A stretch of 64,000 nt of DNA from CAXXOK01 sp963664595. GTDB lineage: Bacteria; Bacillota; Clostridia; Christensenellales; Aristaeellaceae. Shown here piece after piece: positions 16,135 to 24,415 of this stretch (within the stretch, counting starts at the first letter, position 1; each line of letters begins with the position of its first letter). The translations under genes and the position numbers were made by a program. Under the pieces are notes generated by a model, which saw only the letters and a list, made by a program, of their open reading frames with translations, ran no database searches and had not been told where the DNA came from. Location: NCBI GenBank assembly GCA_963664595.2, contig CAXXOK010000011.1:248001-312000 (forward strand), given 5' to 3'.

Positions 16135-17046
16135 TCAAACGGCGTTGCTGGTATACTCCACAAAGATATCCTCCAGCGTCGGCTCAAACACACGGTAGCC
16201 CTCCACAGGGATGCCCGCCTCACTCATCCCGGACAGGATGGACAGTGTCTGCGAAATCTCCGGCACATACAGGTGGAAATGCTGTTCCTTGCTCTCCGCG
16301 CGCAGCCCCCTGCTTTGCAGATAAGCCTGCGCCTGCTCCTGCTCCTGGGCGCCGCCGGGAATATCCAGCACCAGATGGCGGCGGTCGTAGGTGCGCTTGT
16401 GCTCCTCAATGGAGGTATTGAGCACGATGCGGCCGTTGTTGAGGATGGCGATATCGCGGCAGAACTCTTCCACATAGTTCATCTGATGGCTGGAAAAGAG
16501 CACGATCTTGCCTTCCTCTATGGTTTCGCGGACAATTGTTTTCAGCAGCTGCGCGTTTACGGGATCCAGCCCGGAAAACGGCTCGTCCAAAATCAATATC
16601 TCCGGATCGTTGAGCATGGCGACGGCAAGCTGAATCTTCTGCTGGTTGCCCTTGGAGAGCGTATCCACCTTTTTATTCATATAGTCCATCAGCCCCATAC
16701 GCCCCATCCAGCGCATCGCGCTCGCCTTGGCAAAGGCGGGCGTCAGGCCGCGCAGCGTGCCCAGGTAGATCAGCTGATCCAAAATCAGCCGCTTGGGGTA
16801 CAGTCCGCGCTCCTCCGGCAGGTAGCCGATCCGGTAATCTCCCCGCCGGAACGGTTTGCCATCCAGCAGCACCTCGCCGCTGTCGGCGGAAAACACATCC
16901 ATGATGATGCGGATAGTGGTGGTTTTGCCCGCGCCGTTGCGGCCCAGCAGGCCCAGGGAATGCCCGCTTTCCACCGCAAAGTCCACCCCTTTGAGCACAT
17001 CATGGTCCCCAAAGCTTTTTTGAAGCTTGATAACCTCCAGTTTCAT
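16135..17046 (-). CDS. ABC transporter ATP-binding protein (NatA/YhaQ-like)
   Basis: About 303 residues beginning MKLEVIKLQKSFGDHDVLKG. Walker A GRNGAGKTT, signature TLSKGNQQKIQLA, Walker B LILDEPFSGLD and the H-loop SSHQM are all present. The C-terminal 90 residues form the DUF4162-like domain found in COG4152 ATPases. The start is chosen by GGAGGGGAGAATGGA; the frame extends upstream without a binding site. It precedes and overlaps the ribosome binding site of its permease. Confidence 0.94.
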   Translation of the reverse strand: MKLEVIKLQKSFGDHDVLKGVDFAVESGHSLGLLGRNGAGKTTTIRIIMDVFSADSGEVLLDGKPFRRGDYRIGYLPEERGLYPKRLILDQLIYLGTLRGLTPAFAKASAMRWMGRMGLMDYMNKKVDTLSKGNQQKIQLAVAMLNDPEILILDEPFSGLDPVNAQLLKTIVRETIEEGKIVLFSSHQMNYVEEFCRDIAILNNGRIVLNTSIEEHKRTYDRRHLVLDIPGGAQEQEQAQAYLQSRGLRAESKEQHFHLYVPEISQTLSILSGMSEAGIPVEGYRVFEPTLEDIFVEYTSNAV

Positions 17047-17187
17047 TCCATTCTCCCCTCCGCCGCGCTCCGGTTTTCTTATCCGGGGTTGCTGCGCGGC
17101 CATTCCTGTAGATAGGGTAGCGTTGTTGCGCCGTCCTGTCAATTCATCCTGTCCGTATCATACATTGTTTCTCCCCAATCATGCAAA

Positions 17188-17219
17188 ATCCCCACCGACA
17201 GCCTGCGGCGGGGATTTAT
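17188..17219 (-). terminator. Intrinsic terminator after the flippase-like gene
   Basis: Minus strand AATCCCCGCCG, loop, CGGTGGGGATTTTG. A stem of about 11 bp with one G-T pair and a short T run, 10 bp after the stop codon at 17230. Confidence 0.75.
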
Positions 17220-17229
17220 GTATCGGCGC

Positions 17230-18315
17230 TCAGGGCGTTTCATCGTCCTCCTGCAGATCCTCCGGAGGCGAATCCTCCGCTGTCTCCTGTCCGCTGTTTT
17301 TCCGGTCCGCGATATGCCCGCGAAAGCTGCCCGCGATGCTGATCACCGCGCCGATCAGCAGGAACAGATAGTAGCTGAAAAACCGCCATACCAAGAGGCC
17401 TACGCCGATGGTGCCCTGCGTGAAGATGCCGCTGAAGAAGATCAGAAAGCCACCCTCCTGCGCCCCGCTGGCGCCCGGCAGCGGCGTGTAGCTGGCGGAA
17501 ACAAACAGCAGAAAGGAGAGCGTCATCAGGTGGTACCATGGTTCCCCGCTCAATGAAAACGCACGGTACACGCTCAGCGGGATGCTCATCAGCGAAAACA
17601 GGCTGAGCCCCGCAAACACCAGCTGCCCGATAATCCGCTTGGGGTATTTCATCAGCCGGAGAATGGACATATGGTACATATCCATGCCCGCGTCGATCCG
17701 CACAATCTTTTCTTCCGGCCGCTTGATGATATGCATCTTGGCGCCGACACGAATAAAAAACAGGATGATCGCCTGCACCAGCGGCCTGTGCAGCGCCACC
17801 AGCAAAATCAGCGGGATGGACAGCGCGTTGAGTCCGTACCCGATATAGATAAACCACTTTACGCGGGGCAGCTGAGCATTTACAAACCCGGCGTTGAACG
17901 CCCAGAAAAGGGTTGTGATGATTACCAGCATAATCTGCAGCGACAGAAACTTGATGGACAGCGCCGAGGTGGAAATCGGCACAGGAATTTTCCGCTTCGC
18001 CATAAAATACACCTGCATCGGCTGTCCGCCGCTGGAGCCAGGCGTGATATTGCAGTAGTAGAAGCCTAACAGGGTCACATAGGTGGCAAAGCCTAAAGAA
18101 ACCGGATATTTTTGCTTGCGCAGAAAATAATGCAGGCCCATCATATCAAAGAACATATAGCCGAACCAGCCTAAAAATCCGCACAGCAGCCACTCGGTCT
18201 TCAATGTGAACAGCGCTTCCCAGGCATTGGTCAGATCGCTGTTCGAAAACGCGATGATAACGATCAATCCCAGCGTAGCTGCGATAAACAGGAAGCTGAA
18301 AATCCTACGTTTCAT
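17230..18315 (-). CDS. Flippase-like (LPG synthase TM domain, YbhN/UPF0104) membrane protein
   Basis: A 361-residue protein with about eight membrane helices. Family motifs are present: ITPGSSGGQPMQ near residue 92 and TPLPGASGAQEGGF near residue 290. The C-terminus is acidic (ETAEDSPPEDLQEDDETP). Proteins of this type move or modify membrane lipids such as lysyl-phosphatidylglycerol or glycolipids. Its start overlaps the end of the glycosyltransferase gene by 11 bp, which suggests that it handles the product of that enzyme. Confidence 0.88.
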   Translation of the reverse strand: MKRRIFSFLFIAATLGLIVIIAFSNSDLTNAWEALFTLKTEWLLCGFLGWFGYMFFDMMGLHYFLRKQKYPVSLGFATYVTLLGFYYCNITPGSSGGQPMQVYFMAKRKIPVPISTSALSIKFLSLQIMLVIITTLFWAFNAGFVNAQLPRVKWFIYIGYGLNALSIPLILLVALHRPLVQAIILFFIRVGAKMHIIKRPEEKIVRIDAGMDMYHMSILRLMKYPKRIIGQLVFAGLSLFSLMSIPLSVYRAFSLSGEPWYHLMTLSFLLFVSASYTPLPGASGAQEGGFLIFFSGIFTQGTIGVGLLVWRFFSYYLFLLIGAVISIAGSFRGHIADRKNSGQETAEDSPPEDLQEDDETP

Positions 18316-19462
18316 GCATTGATCCTCTCTGCTTTGCCTGTATCAGCGCCGCATAGCGCGCTTCCACGTCCAAGATCAGCCGGTTCCACGGAATGGGAAT
18401 GGTCTGCTTCGCCTCCAGCCCTACGGCATGGGTGGATGGCAGCGCTTCCTCAATCGCCCGCGCAATCGCCTCGGGAGAATTGTGGCACAGATAGCCGTTC
18501 TGGCCGTGGGTAATGCCCTCGGCTGAGCAGCTGCCCTCAATGAGCAGCGCAGGGGTTCCCATCGCCGCCGCCTCGCGTACCACCATGGGCGCGTTATCGT
18601 ACAGGGAGGGGAAAACCATCAGGTCCGCCCGCTCGTACAGCGCCATCAGCGTGGGACGATCGCTTAAAAAGCCTGTGTACAGCACGTCCTTGTCCAGCTG
18701 CAGCTCCCGCGTAAGCGCCCGCAGCTTGCCCTCGTCCGGTCCGCTGCCCACCATGATCAGCTGCAATTCATGCCCCGCGTCCTTGAGGATGCGGCAGGCC
18801 CTGAGCACGGAATCGGGGTTCTTCTTGAGGTTCTGCTGGCCGGCAAAGATCAGCACCGGCACGCCGGCACGCACGGGAAAGCGCTCCAGCGCCTCCCGGC
18901 GCTGCGCGTCCGTCAGGGTGAACGGATCGGTGCCGTTGGGCATCACCACGATCTCCCCGCGGTATCCGTAGGATTTCAGCACCGCGCCCGTCTGCCGGTT
19001 CACCGCCCATACCTCGTCGCAGGTATCGAAGAAATTCACGATATATTTCACAACGGCCTTCGCCAGCACCTTGGAATGGGTCGCCTTGAGAAAGTCATCG
19101 TAGTACTTGGAGTGAAAGGTGGCCACCAGCGGCACATGGTAGCGGCGCGCCAGCCGCCGCGCCTCGCGCGCGCCCAAAAACGGGCTGTGCGCGTGCACCA
19201 GATCAAACCGCATGCCGCTTACCGTTTTGCGATAGCTGCGGGACCACCGCGGAACGCCTACCCGGTATGCCTCTCCCGGCACATGCATGCCGCCGTATAA
19301 AAGCATTTCGCATTCCGCAGGTTTGGGATACTTTCGATTGTTGGGAGCGATATAAACAGCGCGGTGGCCGCGTGTTTGCAGATTTTGGCAATAGCTGAAC
19401 ATGACGCGCCCCACACCGTCCACCGTTGGCGGAAAGGACTCGCAGAACTGTCCAATCAGCAC
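18305..19462 (-). CDS. Glycosyltransferase family 4 (GT-B fold)
   Basis: A 385-residue enzyme. The N-terminus MLIGQFCESFPPTVDGVGR with its glycine-rich loop, DLVHAHSPF, VATFHSKYYDDF and the C-terminal donor site (GSGPDEGKLR, FPSLYDNAPMVVREAAAMGTP) match the GT4 enzymes that glycosylate diacylglycerol or phosphatidylinositol. The start is GTG with GGAGG 10 bp upstream. The downstream overlap with a flippase-like gene supports a role in making a membrane glycolipid; the sugar is unknown. Confidence 0.92.
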   Translation of the reverse strand: MLIGQFCESFPPTVDGVGRVMFSYCQNLQTRGHRAVYIAPNNRKYPKPAECEMLLYGGMHVPGEAYRVGVPRWSRSYRKTVSGMRFDLVHAHSPFLGAREARRLARRYHVPLVATFHSKYYDDFLKATHSKVLAKAVVKYIVNFFDTCDEVWAVNRQTGAVLKSYGYRGEIVVMPNGTDPFTLTDAQRREALERFPVRAGVPVLIFAGQQNLKKNPDSVLRACRILKDAGHELQLIMVGSGPDEGKLRALTRELQLDKDVLYTGFLSDRPTLMALYERADLMVFPSLYDNAPMVVREAAAMGTPALLIEGSCSAEGITHGQNGYLCHNSPEAIARAIEEALPSTHAVGLEAKQTIPIPWNRLILDVEARYAALIQAKQRGSMHET

Positions 19463-19518
19463 AGATGATAAGCCTCCGTTTCGCCGTGTATTGTGTCATA
19501 CAACCTGGTTATTTTGAT

Positions 19519-19547
19519 AGTATATCACAGCAACCATGGTTTTGTAA
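19519..19547 (-). promoter_or_regulatory. Sigma-A promoter of the glycosyltransferase/flippase operon
   Basis: Minus strand TTACAA (19542-19547), 17-bp spacer, TATACT (19519-19524), about 50 bp before the GTG start. Confidence 0.7.
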
Positions 19548-19802
19548 GGTACGAAATTCGTCCCGCCCGGAGGGTGCCCCCGGCGGTACGGGCATGCGAA
19601 ACGGTATCTCCCGGCGCACACCGTCAGGCGGCGGGGCATCCGGCCCGCTCCGGCAATCCCCCGCAGGGGAAGCAGATTCGCACGCTGCCCCCAATATACT
19701 GGAAAAGGAAGGGACTGTCAAACCGCTTGACGGCCTTATGCCGCCCACGCTATAATGCAGTCATAAACAGACCTGCAATCTGAAACGCACGGAGGGCAAA
19801 CC
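19548..19802 (+). promoter_or_regulatory. Spacer with sigma-A promoter of the Mbeg1-like gene
   Basis: TTGACG (19727-19732), 18-bp spacer, TATAAT (19751-19756). The rest of the spacer, 19548-19726, is GC-rich and shows no gene. Confidence 0.7.
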
Positions 19803-20954
19803 ATGAACATACTGTCGCATGTACGGGCGAACGGCCAACAAACCATGGCCGAAAAACCGTTTGATACGCTGGACAGCCTGGCGCTGGCCCAGCTGGTATA
19901 CATCCCCATGGAAGGGATGCTCAACCGCCGGGGGGAAACCACCGTGCGCCAGCTGTGGATCGATGCGTCGCTGACCTATCTGGAGCCTTTCCCCACCTTT
20001 TATATGAACAAATGCTATACATTTCTGCAAAGCTGCGCGGCCGCGCCGCGCTATGCGCAGCTGAAAATATCCAATTATATCAACCATGTGGATCCCCATC
20101 AGGAAACGCAGTTCTGCGCCTGCACCTTCACCCTGCCGGACGGCGCACACTACATCGCGTTCCGCGGCACCGACGTGAGCATGACCGGCTGGAAGGAAGA
20201 CTTCAATATGTCGTTTATGACGGTGCCCGCGCAGCGCGAGGCTGCGGACTATGTGGAGCGCATTGCCAAAGCCTGCCGGGGGCCGCTGCTGCTGGGCGGA
20301 CATTCCAAGGGCGGTAACCTGGCGCTGTACGCGGCCTGCCATGTCTCCGGCCCCGTTTTAGACCGTATCCGCCAGGTATACAGCTTTGACGGCCCCGGCG
20401 TGGATAAGCCCACGCTGGACGGCGAGGGATACCATACGGTTCACAACCGGGTGCAAAGCTGGGTTCCGCAAAGCTCCGTCGTGGGCATGCTGCTGTGCTA
20501 CCATCCCGATTATCTGGTGGTCAAGAGCAGCGCCATCGGGCTGATGCAGCACGATTCCTTTACCTGGCATGTGGAAAACGGCGCCTTTGTGCAGCTTAGC
20601 GAGCTCAATCTCACCACGCGCGTGGCCAACGAGGCGCTCAACCGGTGGCTGGACCAGCGTTCCACCCAGGAGCGGCAGTTTATGGTGGACGTGATTTTCC
20701 AAATCGTTTCCGGCATGGGCGAGCAGAGCATCGGCACGATGCTTGAGGATTTCAAGGGCAAGTCCCTGAAGCTGTTTTCCGCCTTCAACAAGCTGGATCT
20801 TGATAAGCGCGCCAAGGCCACAATGCTGTTTACCAGCCTTTTGTCCACCGAAGCGGGCTATGGCACCCGGCAGCTGCTGACCAATGTATTCCGCCTGCAG
20901 GCCGAGGGACGGCCCGAAGGCAACGGGGAATCGGCCCCTACTGAAACTGTTTGA
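19803..20954 (+). CDS. Mbeg1-like (DUF2974) alpha/beta-hydrolase
   Basis: A 383-residue protein. The nucleophile elbow GGHSKGGNLALYA (about residue 162) and the preceding YIAFRGTDVSMTGWKEDFNM strand are typical of the DUF2974 group of lipase-like hydrolases in Bacillota. A possible acid/His region follows (SFDGPGV, MLLCYHPDYLVVKSS). There is no signal peptide, so it is probably cytosolic. Start supported by GGAGGGCAAACC. Its last 17 bp overlap the end of the convergent amidohydrolase gene. Substrate unknown. Confidence 0.88.
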   Translation: MNILSHVRANGQQTMAEKPFDTLDSLALAQLVYIPMEGMLNRRGETTVRQLWIDASLTYLEPFPTFYMNKCYTFLQSCAAAPRYAQLKISNYINHVDPHQETQFCACTFTLPDGAHYIAFRGTDVSMTGWKEDFNMSFMTVPAQREAADYVERIAKACRGPLLLGGHSKGGNLALYAACHVSGPVLDRIRQVYSFDGPGVDKPTLDGEGYHTVHNRVQSWVPQSSVVGMLLCYHPDYLVVKSSAIGLMQHDSFTWHVENGAFVQLSELNLTTRVANEALNRWLDQRSTQERQFMVDVIFQIVSGMGEQSIGTMLEDFKGKSLKLFSAFNKLDLDKRAKATMLFTSLLSTEAGYGTRQLLTNVFRLQAEGRPEGNGESAPTETV

Positions 20955-21735
20955 AAAACGCTTCGATATTATACCGTCCGATGGCGTCGTGCTCCTCATG
21001 GGAAAGCGGCAGGGCGTCAAACCGGGCTCGTTCCTCCACGGGATCCCACATGGGGTAATCGGTGGCAAACAGCACCCGGTCCCCCCGGTAATGCCGTACC
21101 AGCCTGGCCCCTTCCTCCGGCGTGAAGGCATACAGGCTGGATGAGGTGTCTACCCATATATTGTCATACTCCGCCAGCACCTTCCAGGCCTCGGTCCATA
21201 CCGACCAGCCCCCGAAGTGCGCGGCGATCACCTTCACGTCCGGCACGGCCTTCAGCGCCTTTTTCAGCCGCTCCGGCTCGCTGAAGGGATGGCGGTAATC
21301 GCCCATGTGCAGCATGGCGGGCATGTTTTCATCCGCCAGGCATTTGAAAATTTCAATCACGCCGTCGCTGTCCAGAAATATTTTCTGGAAATCCGCGTGC
21401 AGTTTGATCCCCGAAAGCCCTCCGGCCTTGATCCGTTTAAGCTCCGCCCGGACATCCGGGAGATCCGGATGCATCGCGCCAAAGCCGATGATGCGGTCCG
21501 GGTTTTCTGCCACGGTTTTAATCAGGTAATTATTAATGCCCTCCACCCGGTCCGGGGTGATGCCAACGCCCTGCACTACATGCTTTTCTATCCCGGCCAG
21601 CCTGCCGCGCTCCAACAGCGTGTCCAGCCTGCCGCCCCACCGCATGCTCATCTCATAGAAATCCGCTGTGGACTGCGACGCCTTCTGGGCAATCCGGTCC
21701 GGGTAAATATGGGCATGCGCGTCAATATATTCCAA
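20938..21735 (-). CDS. Amidohydrolase-family metal-dependent hydrolase
   Basis: A 265-residue TIM-barrel protein of the amidohydrolase 2 group (PF04909 type). Metal and active-site motifs: DAHAHIYPDRIA at the N-terminus, GIKLHADFQ, MLHMGDYRHPFSEP, IAAHFGGWSVW and FATDYPMWDP. The start is TTG with AAGGAGA 9 bp upstream. Family members are decarboxylases or hydrolases of aromatic acids and lactones; nothing nearby names the substrate. It converges on and overlaps the Mbeg1-like gene. Confidence 0.9.
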   Translation of the reverse strand: MEYIDAHAHIYPDRIAQKASQSTADFYEMSMRWGGRLDTLLERGRLAGIEKHVVQGVGITPDRVEGINNYLIKTVAENPDRIIGFGAMHPDLPDVRAELKRIKAGGLSGIKLHADFQKIFLDSDGVIEIFKCLADENMPAMLHMGDYRHPFSEPERLKKALKAVPDVKVIAAHFGGWSVWTEAWKVLAEYDNIWVDTSSSLYAFTPEEGARLVRHYRGDRVLFATDYPMWDPVEERARFDALPLSHEEHDAIGRYNIEAFFKQFQ

Positions 21736-21898
21736 GATGATCGCTCTCCTTGACCAAAATACCTTACCATATATACCATCGCTTCTAAACGGTTGTCAAC
21801 CGTACGGCCGGATTTACAATGATTGTGAACCCGGACTGGGAACAAACCATGGGCCCGGATCGTCTAATGGAAAGACAGCTTACGGGAGGTGCGCGGAT

Positions 21899-22453
21899 TT
21901 GACGGAGCGATTGCTGCGGAAAGCCAGGCACGGGAACGCGGACGCGTTCACCGCGCTTTGCGCACCCTTTGAAAGCATGGTCTACCGTCACTGCCTGCAG
22001 ATGCTCAAAACCCCCGCCGATGCGCAGGACGCCGCACAGGAAACCATGCTGCGCGCCTACCGCGCCTTTACCACCTTCGAGGGACGAAGCGAGCTGGCGA
22101 CCTGGCTGTTCCGCATTGCGCACAATGTGTGTCTGGACGCGCTGAAGAAGGCGCACCGCCAGCGCGAAGGCGCTTCGCTGGATGCTCTGCGCGAACAGGG
22201 GTTCGATCCCCCCGCCGAGGGCGAAGGCCCCGACGGCGCGTATGAGCGCGCCAGCCGGCAGGCCGCCCTGCATGAGGCCATCGCGGAGCTCCCCGAGCGG
22301 CAGCAGGCGCTGCTCTCCCTGCGCTACGGCGACGGCATGGAGTATACCCAGATCGCAAAGGTGATGGGCCTCACGCTGGGCACGGTAAAAAGCGCGCTCA
22401 ACCGCGCCAGGGAGCACCTGCGCGCCATCGCCCAGCAGGGAATGGAAGATTGA
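21899..22453 (+). CDS. ECF-type RNA polymerase sigma factor
   Basis: About 184 residues. Region 2 (FESMVYRHCLQMLKTPADAQ, DAAQETMLRAYRAFTTFEG, ELATWLFRIAHNVCLDALKK) and region 4 (ELPERQQALLSLRYGDGMEY, AKVMGLTLGTVKSALNRARE) are complete. The start is a TTG at 21899 with GGGAGGT 8 bp upstream; the frame is open further back without any signal. It heads an operon with a membrane protein that looks like an anti-sigma/DUF4349 fusion. Confidence 0.93.
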   Translation: MTERLLRKARHGNADAFTALCAPFESMVYRHCLQMLKTPADAQDAAQETMLRAYRAFTTFEGRSELATWLFRIAHNVCLDALKKAHRQREGASLDALREQGFDPPAEGEGPDGAYERASRQAALHEAIAELPERQQALLSLRYGDGMEYTQIAKVMGLTLGTVKSALNRAREHLRAIAQQGMED

Positions 22454-22506
22454 AGGAACCAATGGAATTCCTGCTCGTCTATTGATAAGGAAGGGAGGTC
22501 AACACA

Positions 22507-22953
22507 ATGAAAAAAGATACCGCAAACGATGCACTCGACCGCGCGTTGACCGACCTGTATCAAGCGGACATCCCCGAAAGCTTCCGGGCTTCCTGGCGTG
22601 ATGCCGTGAAACGGGAGGAGCCACCCACCATGAAATCCATTCATTTCCCCGTATGGCTGAAACGTACCGCGCTGCCGCTGGCAGCCGCCGTTGTGCTGGT
22701 CACCGGCACGCTGATCACGGGCATGCTGAGCCCCAAAACCAACACCAGCATGCCGGAAACGGTCATGGAGGACTTCGCAGCAACATCCACTACCATCGAC
22801 AGCGATTCCTACATAACCTCGATGGCTGCCGCAAAGCTCGGCTATGTCAAAAGCGACGAAGTATGTGTTTGTCCCGGTCCCAATGCCCGACAACGCCATG
22901 AACTTCGTCCATGCGCAGGAGAGCGCGAAGACGGCGGAGCGCAGGACGGCTGA
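22507..22953 (+). CDS. DUF4349/anti-sigma protein, N-terminal fragment (frameshifted)
   Basis: The first 115 codons look real: a short cytosolic region (MKKDTANDALDRALTDLYQA), then a membrane helix (ALPLAAAVVLVTGTLITGML) and an outer stretch to MAAAKLGYVKSDE. After about 22855 the frame turns into composition unlike protein and stops at 22953. The next frame continues with a DUF4349 domain. Intact DUF4349 proteins carry the same N-terminal helix, so this and the next entry are one gene with a 1-nt shift near 22845-22870. The upstream sigma gene suggests that the N-terminus is the anti-sigma part. Confidence 0.75.
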   Translation: MKKDTANDALDRALTDLYQADIPESFRASWRDAVKREEPPTMKSIHFPVWLKRTALPLAAAVVLVTGTLITGMLSPKTNTSMPETVMEDFAATSTTIDSDSYITSMAAAKLGYVKSDEVCVCPGPNARQRHELRPCAGEREDGGAQDG

Positions 22954-23620
22954 CGACCGCAAAATCGTTCGCACCGCAGACCTGACCATCGCGTCTACCG
23001 CTTTTGACGCGGATTACGCCGCCATCCTTTCCCTGGTAGAAAGCACGGGCGGATATGCGGCAAGCGTCAGCACGTCCGAGTACCGGGTCAACAGCCGCAC
23101 CGCCTCCTTCAGTCTGCGCATTCCCTCCGACGCGCTGGATGCATGCCTGAGCGGGTTATCCGGAATCGGCCGCATCACCAACCGGTACGAAACCGCAGCC
23201 GATATGACCACAACCTACACCGATACAGCGCTTCGGCTATCGACCCAGCAAAGCAAAATGACGCGCCTCACGGAGCTGCTTGCCAAGGCCGATACCGTGG
23301 AGGATCTGCTGGAAATCGAAAACGAGATCGCCGATACCCAGTACCAGATCGACAGTCTGGAAAGCTCCCTCCGCACCATCGACCGGCAGGTGGACTACGC
23401 ATCCGTGAGTGTGTATCTGGAAGAGCAAACGCCCGCCGAAACCGCAGGCGCGCAGGAGCTGACCCTGGGAGAACGCCTGGAGAGCAGCCTGAAAGCCTCG
23501 CTGGTCTGGCTCGGTGATTTTCTGGAAAACATGCTGGTCTTCCTTATCGCGGCCGTGCCCGTGCTGGTTTTCATCGTGCTGGTCCTCTTCATCCTCCGCA
23601 TCACCCGCAGGCGGAAGTAA
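22844..23620 (+). CDS. DUF4349 protein, C-terminal fragment
   Basis: From about YVFVPVPMPDNAMNF the frame holds a DUF4349 domain: KIVRTADLTIASTAFDADYA, VESTGGYAASVS, FSLRIPSDALDACLSGLSGI, a coiled-coil segment (LLEIENEIADTQYQIDSLES) and the end strand DYASVSVYLEEQ, followed by a C-terminal membrane helix and RRRK. The apparent ATG at 22844 has no ribosome binding site and lies inside the previous frame, which supports a frameshifted single gene of about 370 residues (22507-23620). Confidence 0.8.
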   Translation: MSKATKYVFVPVPMPDNAMNFVHAQESAKTAERRTADDRKIVRTADLTIASTAFDADYAAILSLVESTGGYAASVSTSEYRVNSRTASFSLRIPSDALDACLSGLSGIGRITNRYETAADMTTTYTDTALRLSTQQSKMTRLTELLAKADTVEDLLEIENEIADTQYQIDSLESSLRTIDRQVDYASVSVYLEEQTPAETAGAQELTLGERLESSLKASLVWLGDFLENMLVFLIAAVPVLVFIVLVLFILRITRRRK

Positions 23621-23662
23621 ACAAACCCTGATAATGAAACTTATTTTAAAGGAGATACCCCT

Positions 23663-24349
23663 ATGAAGAAACGATTCCTCAGTTTGATTCTCGTGATCGC
23701 CCTCAGCCTGTTCGCAGTATCGGCCTTGGCCGATGGAAACACCGTATCCGCCATCGGCACCGGCACCGTAGCTCTGGAGCCCGATATGGCCACCTTCTCC
23801 GTGGGCATTACCACGCAGGATACGCTGGTAACCACCGCGCAGACGGCCAACAACGCCGCCATGCAGGCCGTGCTGGATTCGCTTCTGGCCCTTGGCATCG
23901 GCGAGAACGACGTGCAGACCGATTACTACTCCGTATACCCGGTGTATAATTACGAGTCCAGCTCCCCCTCCGTAACAGGCTACGAAGTGAGCAACACCCT
24001 GACGGTGATTGTGCGCGACCTGCAGCAGCTGGCTTCCCTGCTGGATGCTGCTGTGGAAGCGGGCGCCAACAATGTGTACAGCCTCGGCTTCCAAAGCTCG
24101 CAGCAGGCTACCGCCTATGATCAGGCCCTGAAGGCCGCCGCCCAGGACGCGCAGCGCAAGGCTATCATGATGGCGCAGGCCGTAGGCCGGGAAGCGGGCA
24201 TAACCCTGTCGCTGGAAGAAATGTCCAACAGCGGCATCCTTTATACTTCCGAACGCTCCTACGCGATGGATCTCTCATCCTCCATACCGATCGAAACCGG
24301 AATGATCACCGTATCCGCCGAGGTGATGGCCGTCGTGGAAATGAAGTAG
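23663..24349 (+). CDS. SIMPL-domain (DUF541) secreted protein
   Basis: 228 residues with a signal peptide (MKKRFLSLILVIALSLFAVS-ALA-DG) and a SIMPL domain: TVSAIGTGTVALEPDMATFS, NNAAMQAVLDSLLALGIGEN, DVQTDYYSVYPVYNY, GYEVSNTLTVIVRDL, and the alanine-rich helix with AAQDAQRKAIMMAQAVGREA. No lipobox. Start backed by AAAGGAGATACCCCT. It follows the DUF4349 gene by 42 bp and may share its transcript. The biochemical role of SIMPL proteins in bacteria is unclear. Confidence 0.92.
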   Translation: MKKRFLSLILVIALSLFAVSALADGNTVSAIGTGTVALEPDMATFSVGITTQDTLVTTAQTANNAAMQAVLDSLLALGIGENDVQTDYYSVYPVYNYESSSPSVTGYEVSNTLTVIVRDLQQLASLLDAAVEAGANNVYSLGFQSSQQATAYDQALKAAAQDAQRKAIMMAQAVGREAGITLSLEEMSNSGILYTSERSYAMDLSSSIPIETGMITVSAEVMAVVEMK

Positions 24350-24379
24350 TCTTTCGCGGTCCGCTTCCCCAAGCGGGAA

Positions 24380-24409
24380 TTGATTTTCCGTCCCCGGTCG
24401 TGCTACAAT
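24380..24409 (+). promoter_or_regulatory. Promoter placing the tilS start codon at +1
   Basis: TTGATT (24380-24385), 18-bp spacer, TACAAT (24404-24409). The A of the tilS ATG is at 24416, 7 bp after the -10 box, and no ribosome binding site is present. Confidence 0.55.
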
Positions 24410-24415
24410 ATTCCC

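Noticed and set aside
21845..21885. tRNA-like stretch (GGATCGTCTAATGGAAAGAC)
   Set aside because: No cloverleaf can be completed around it.
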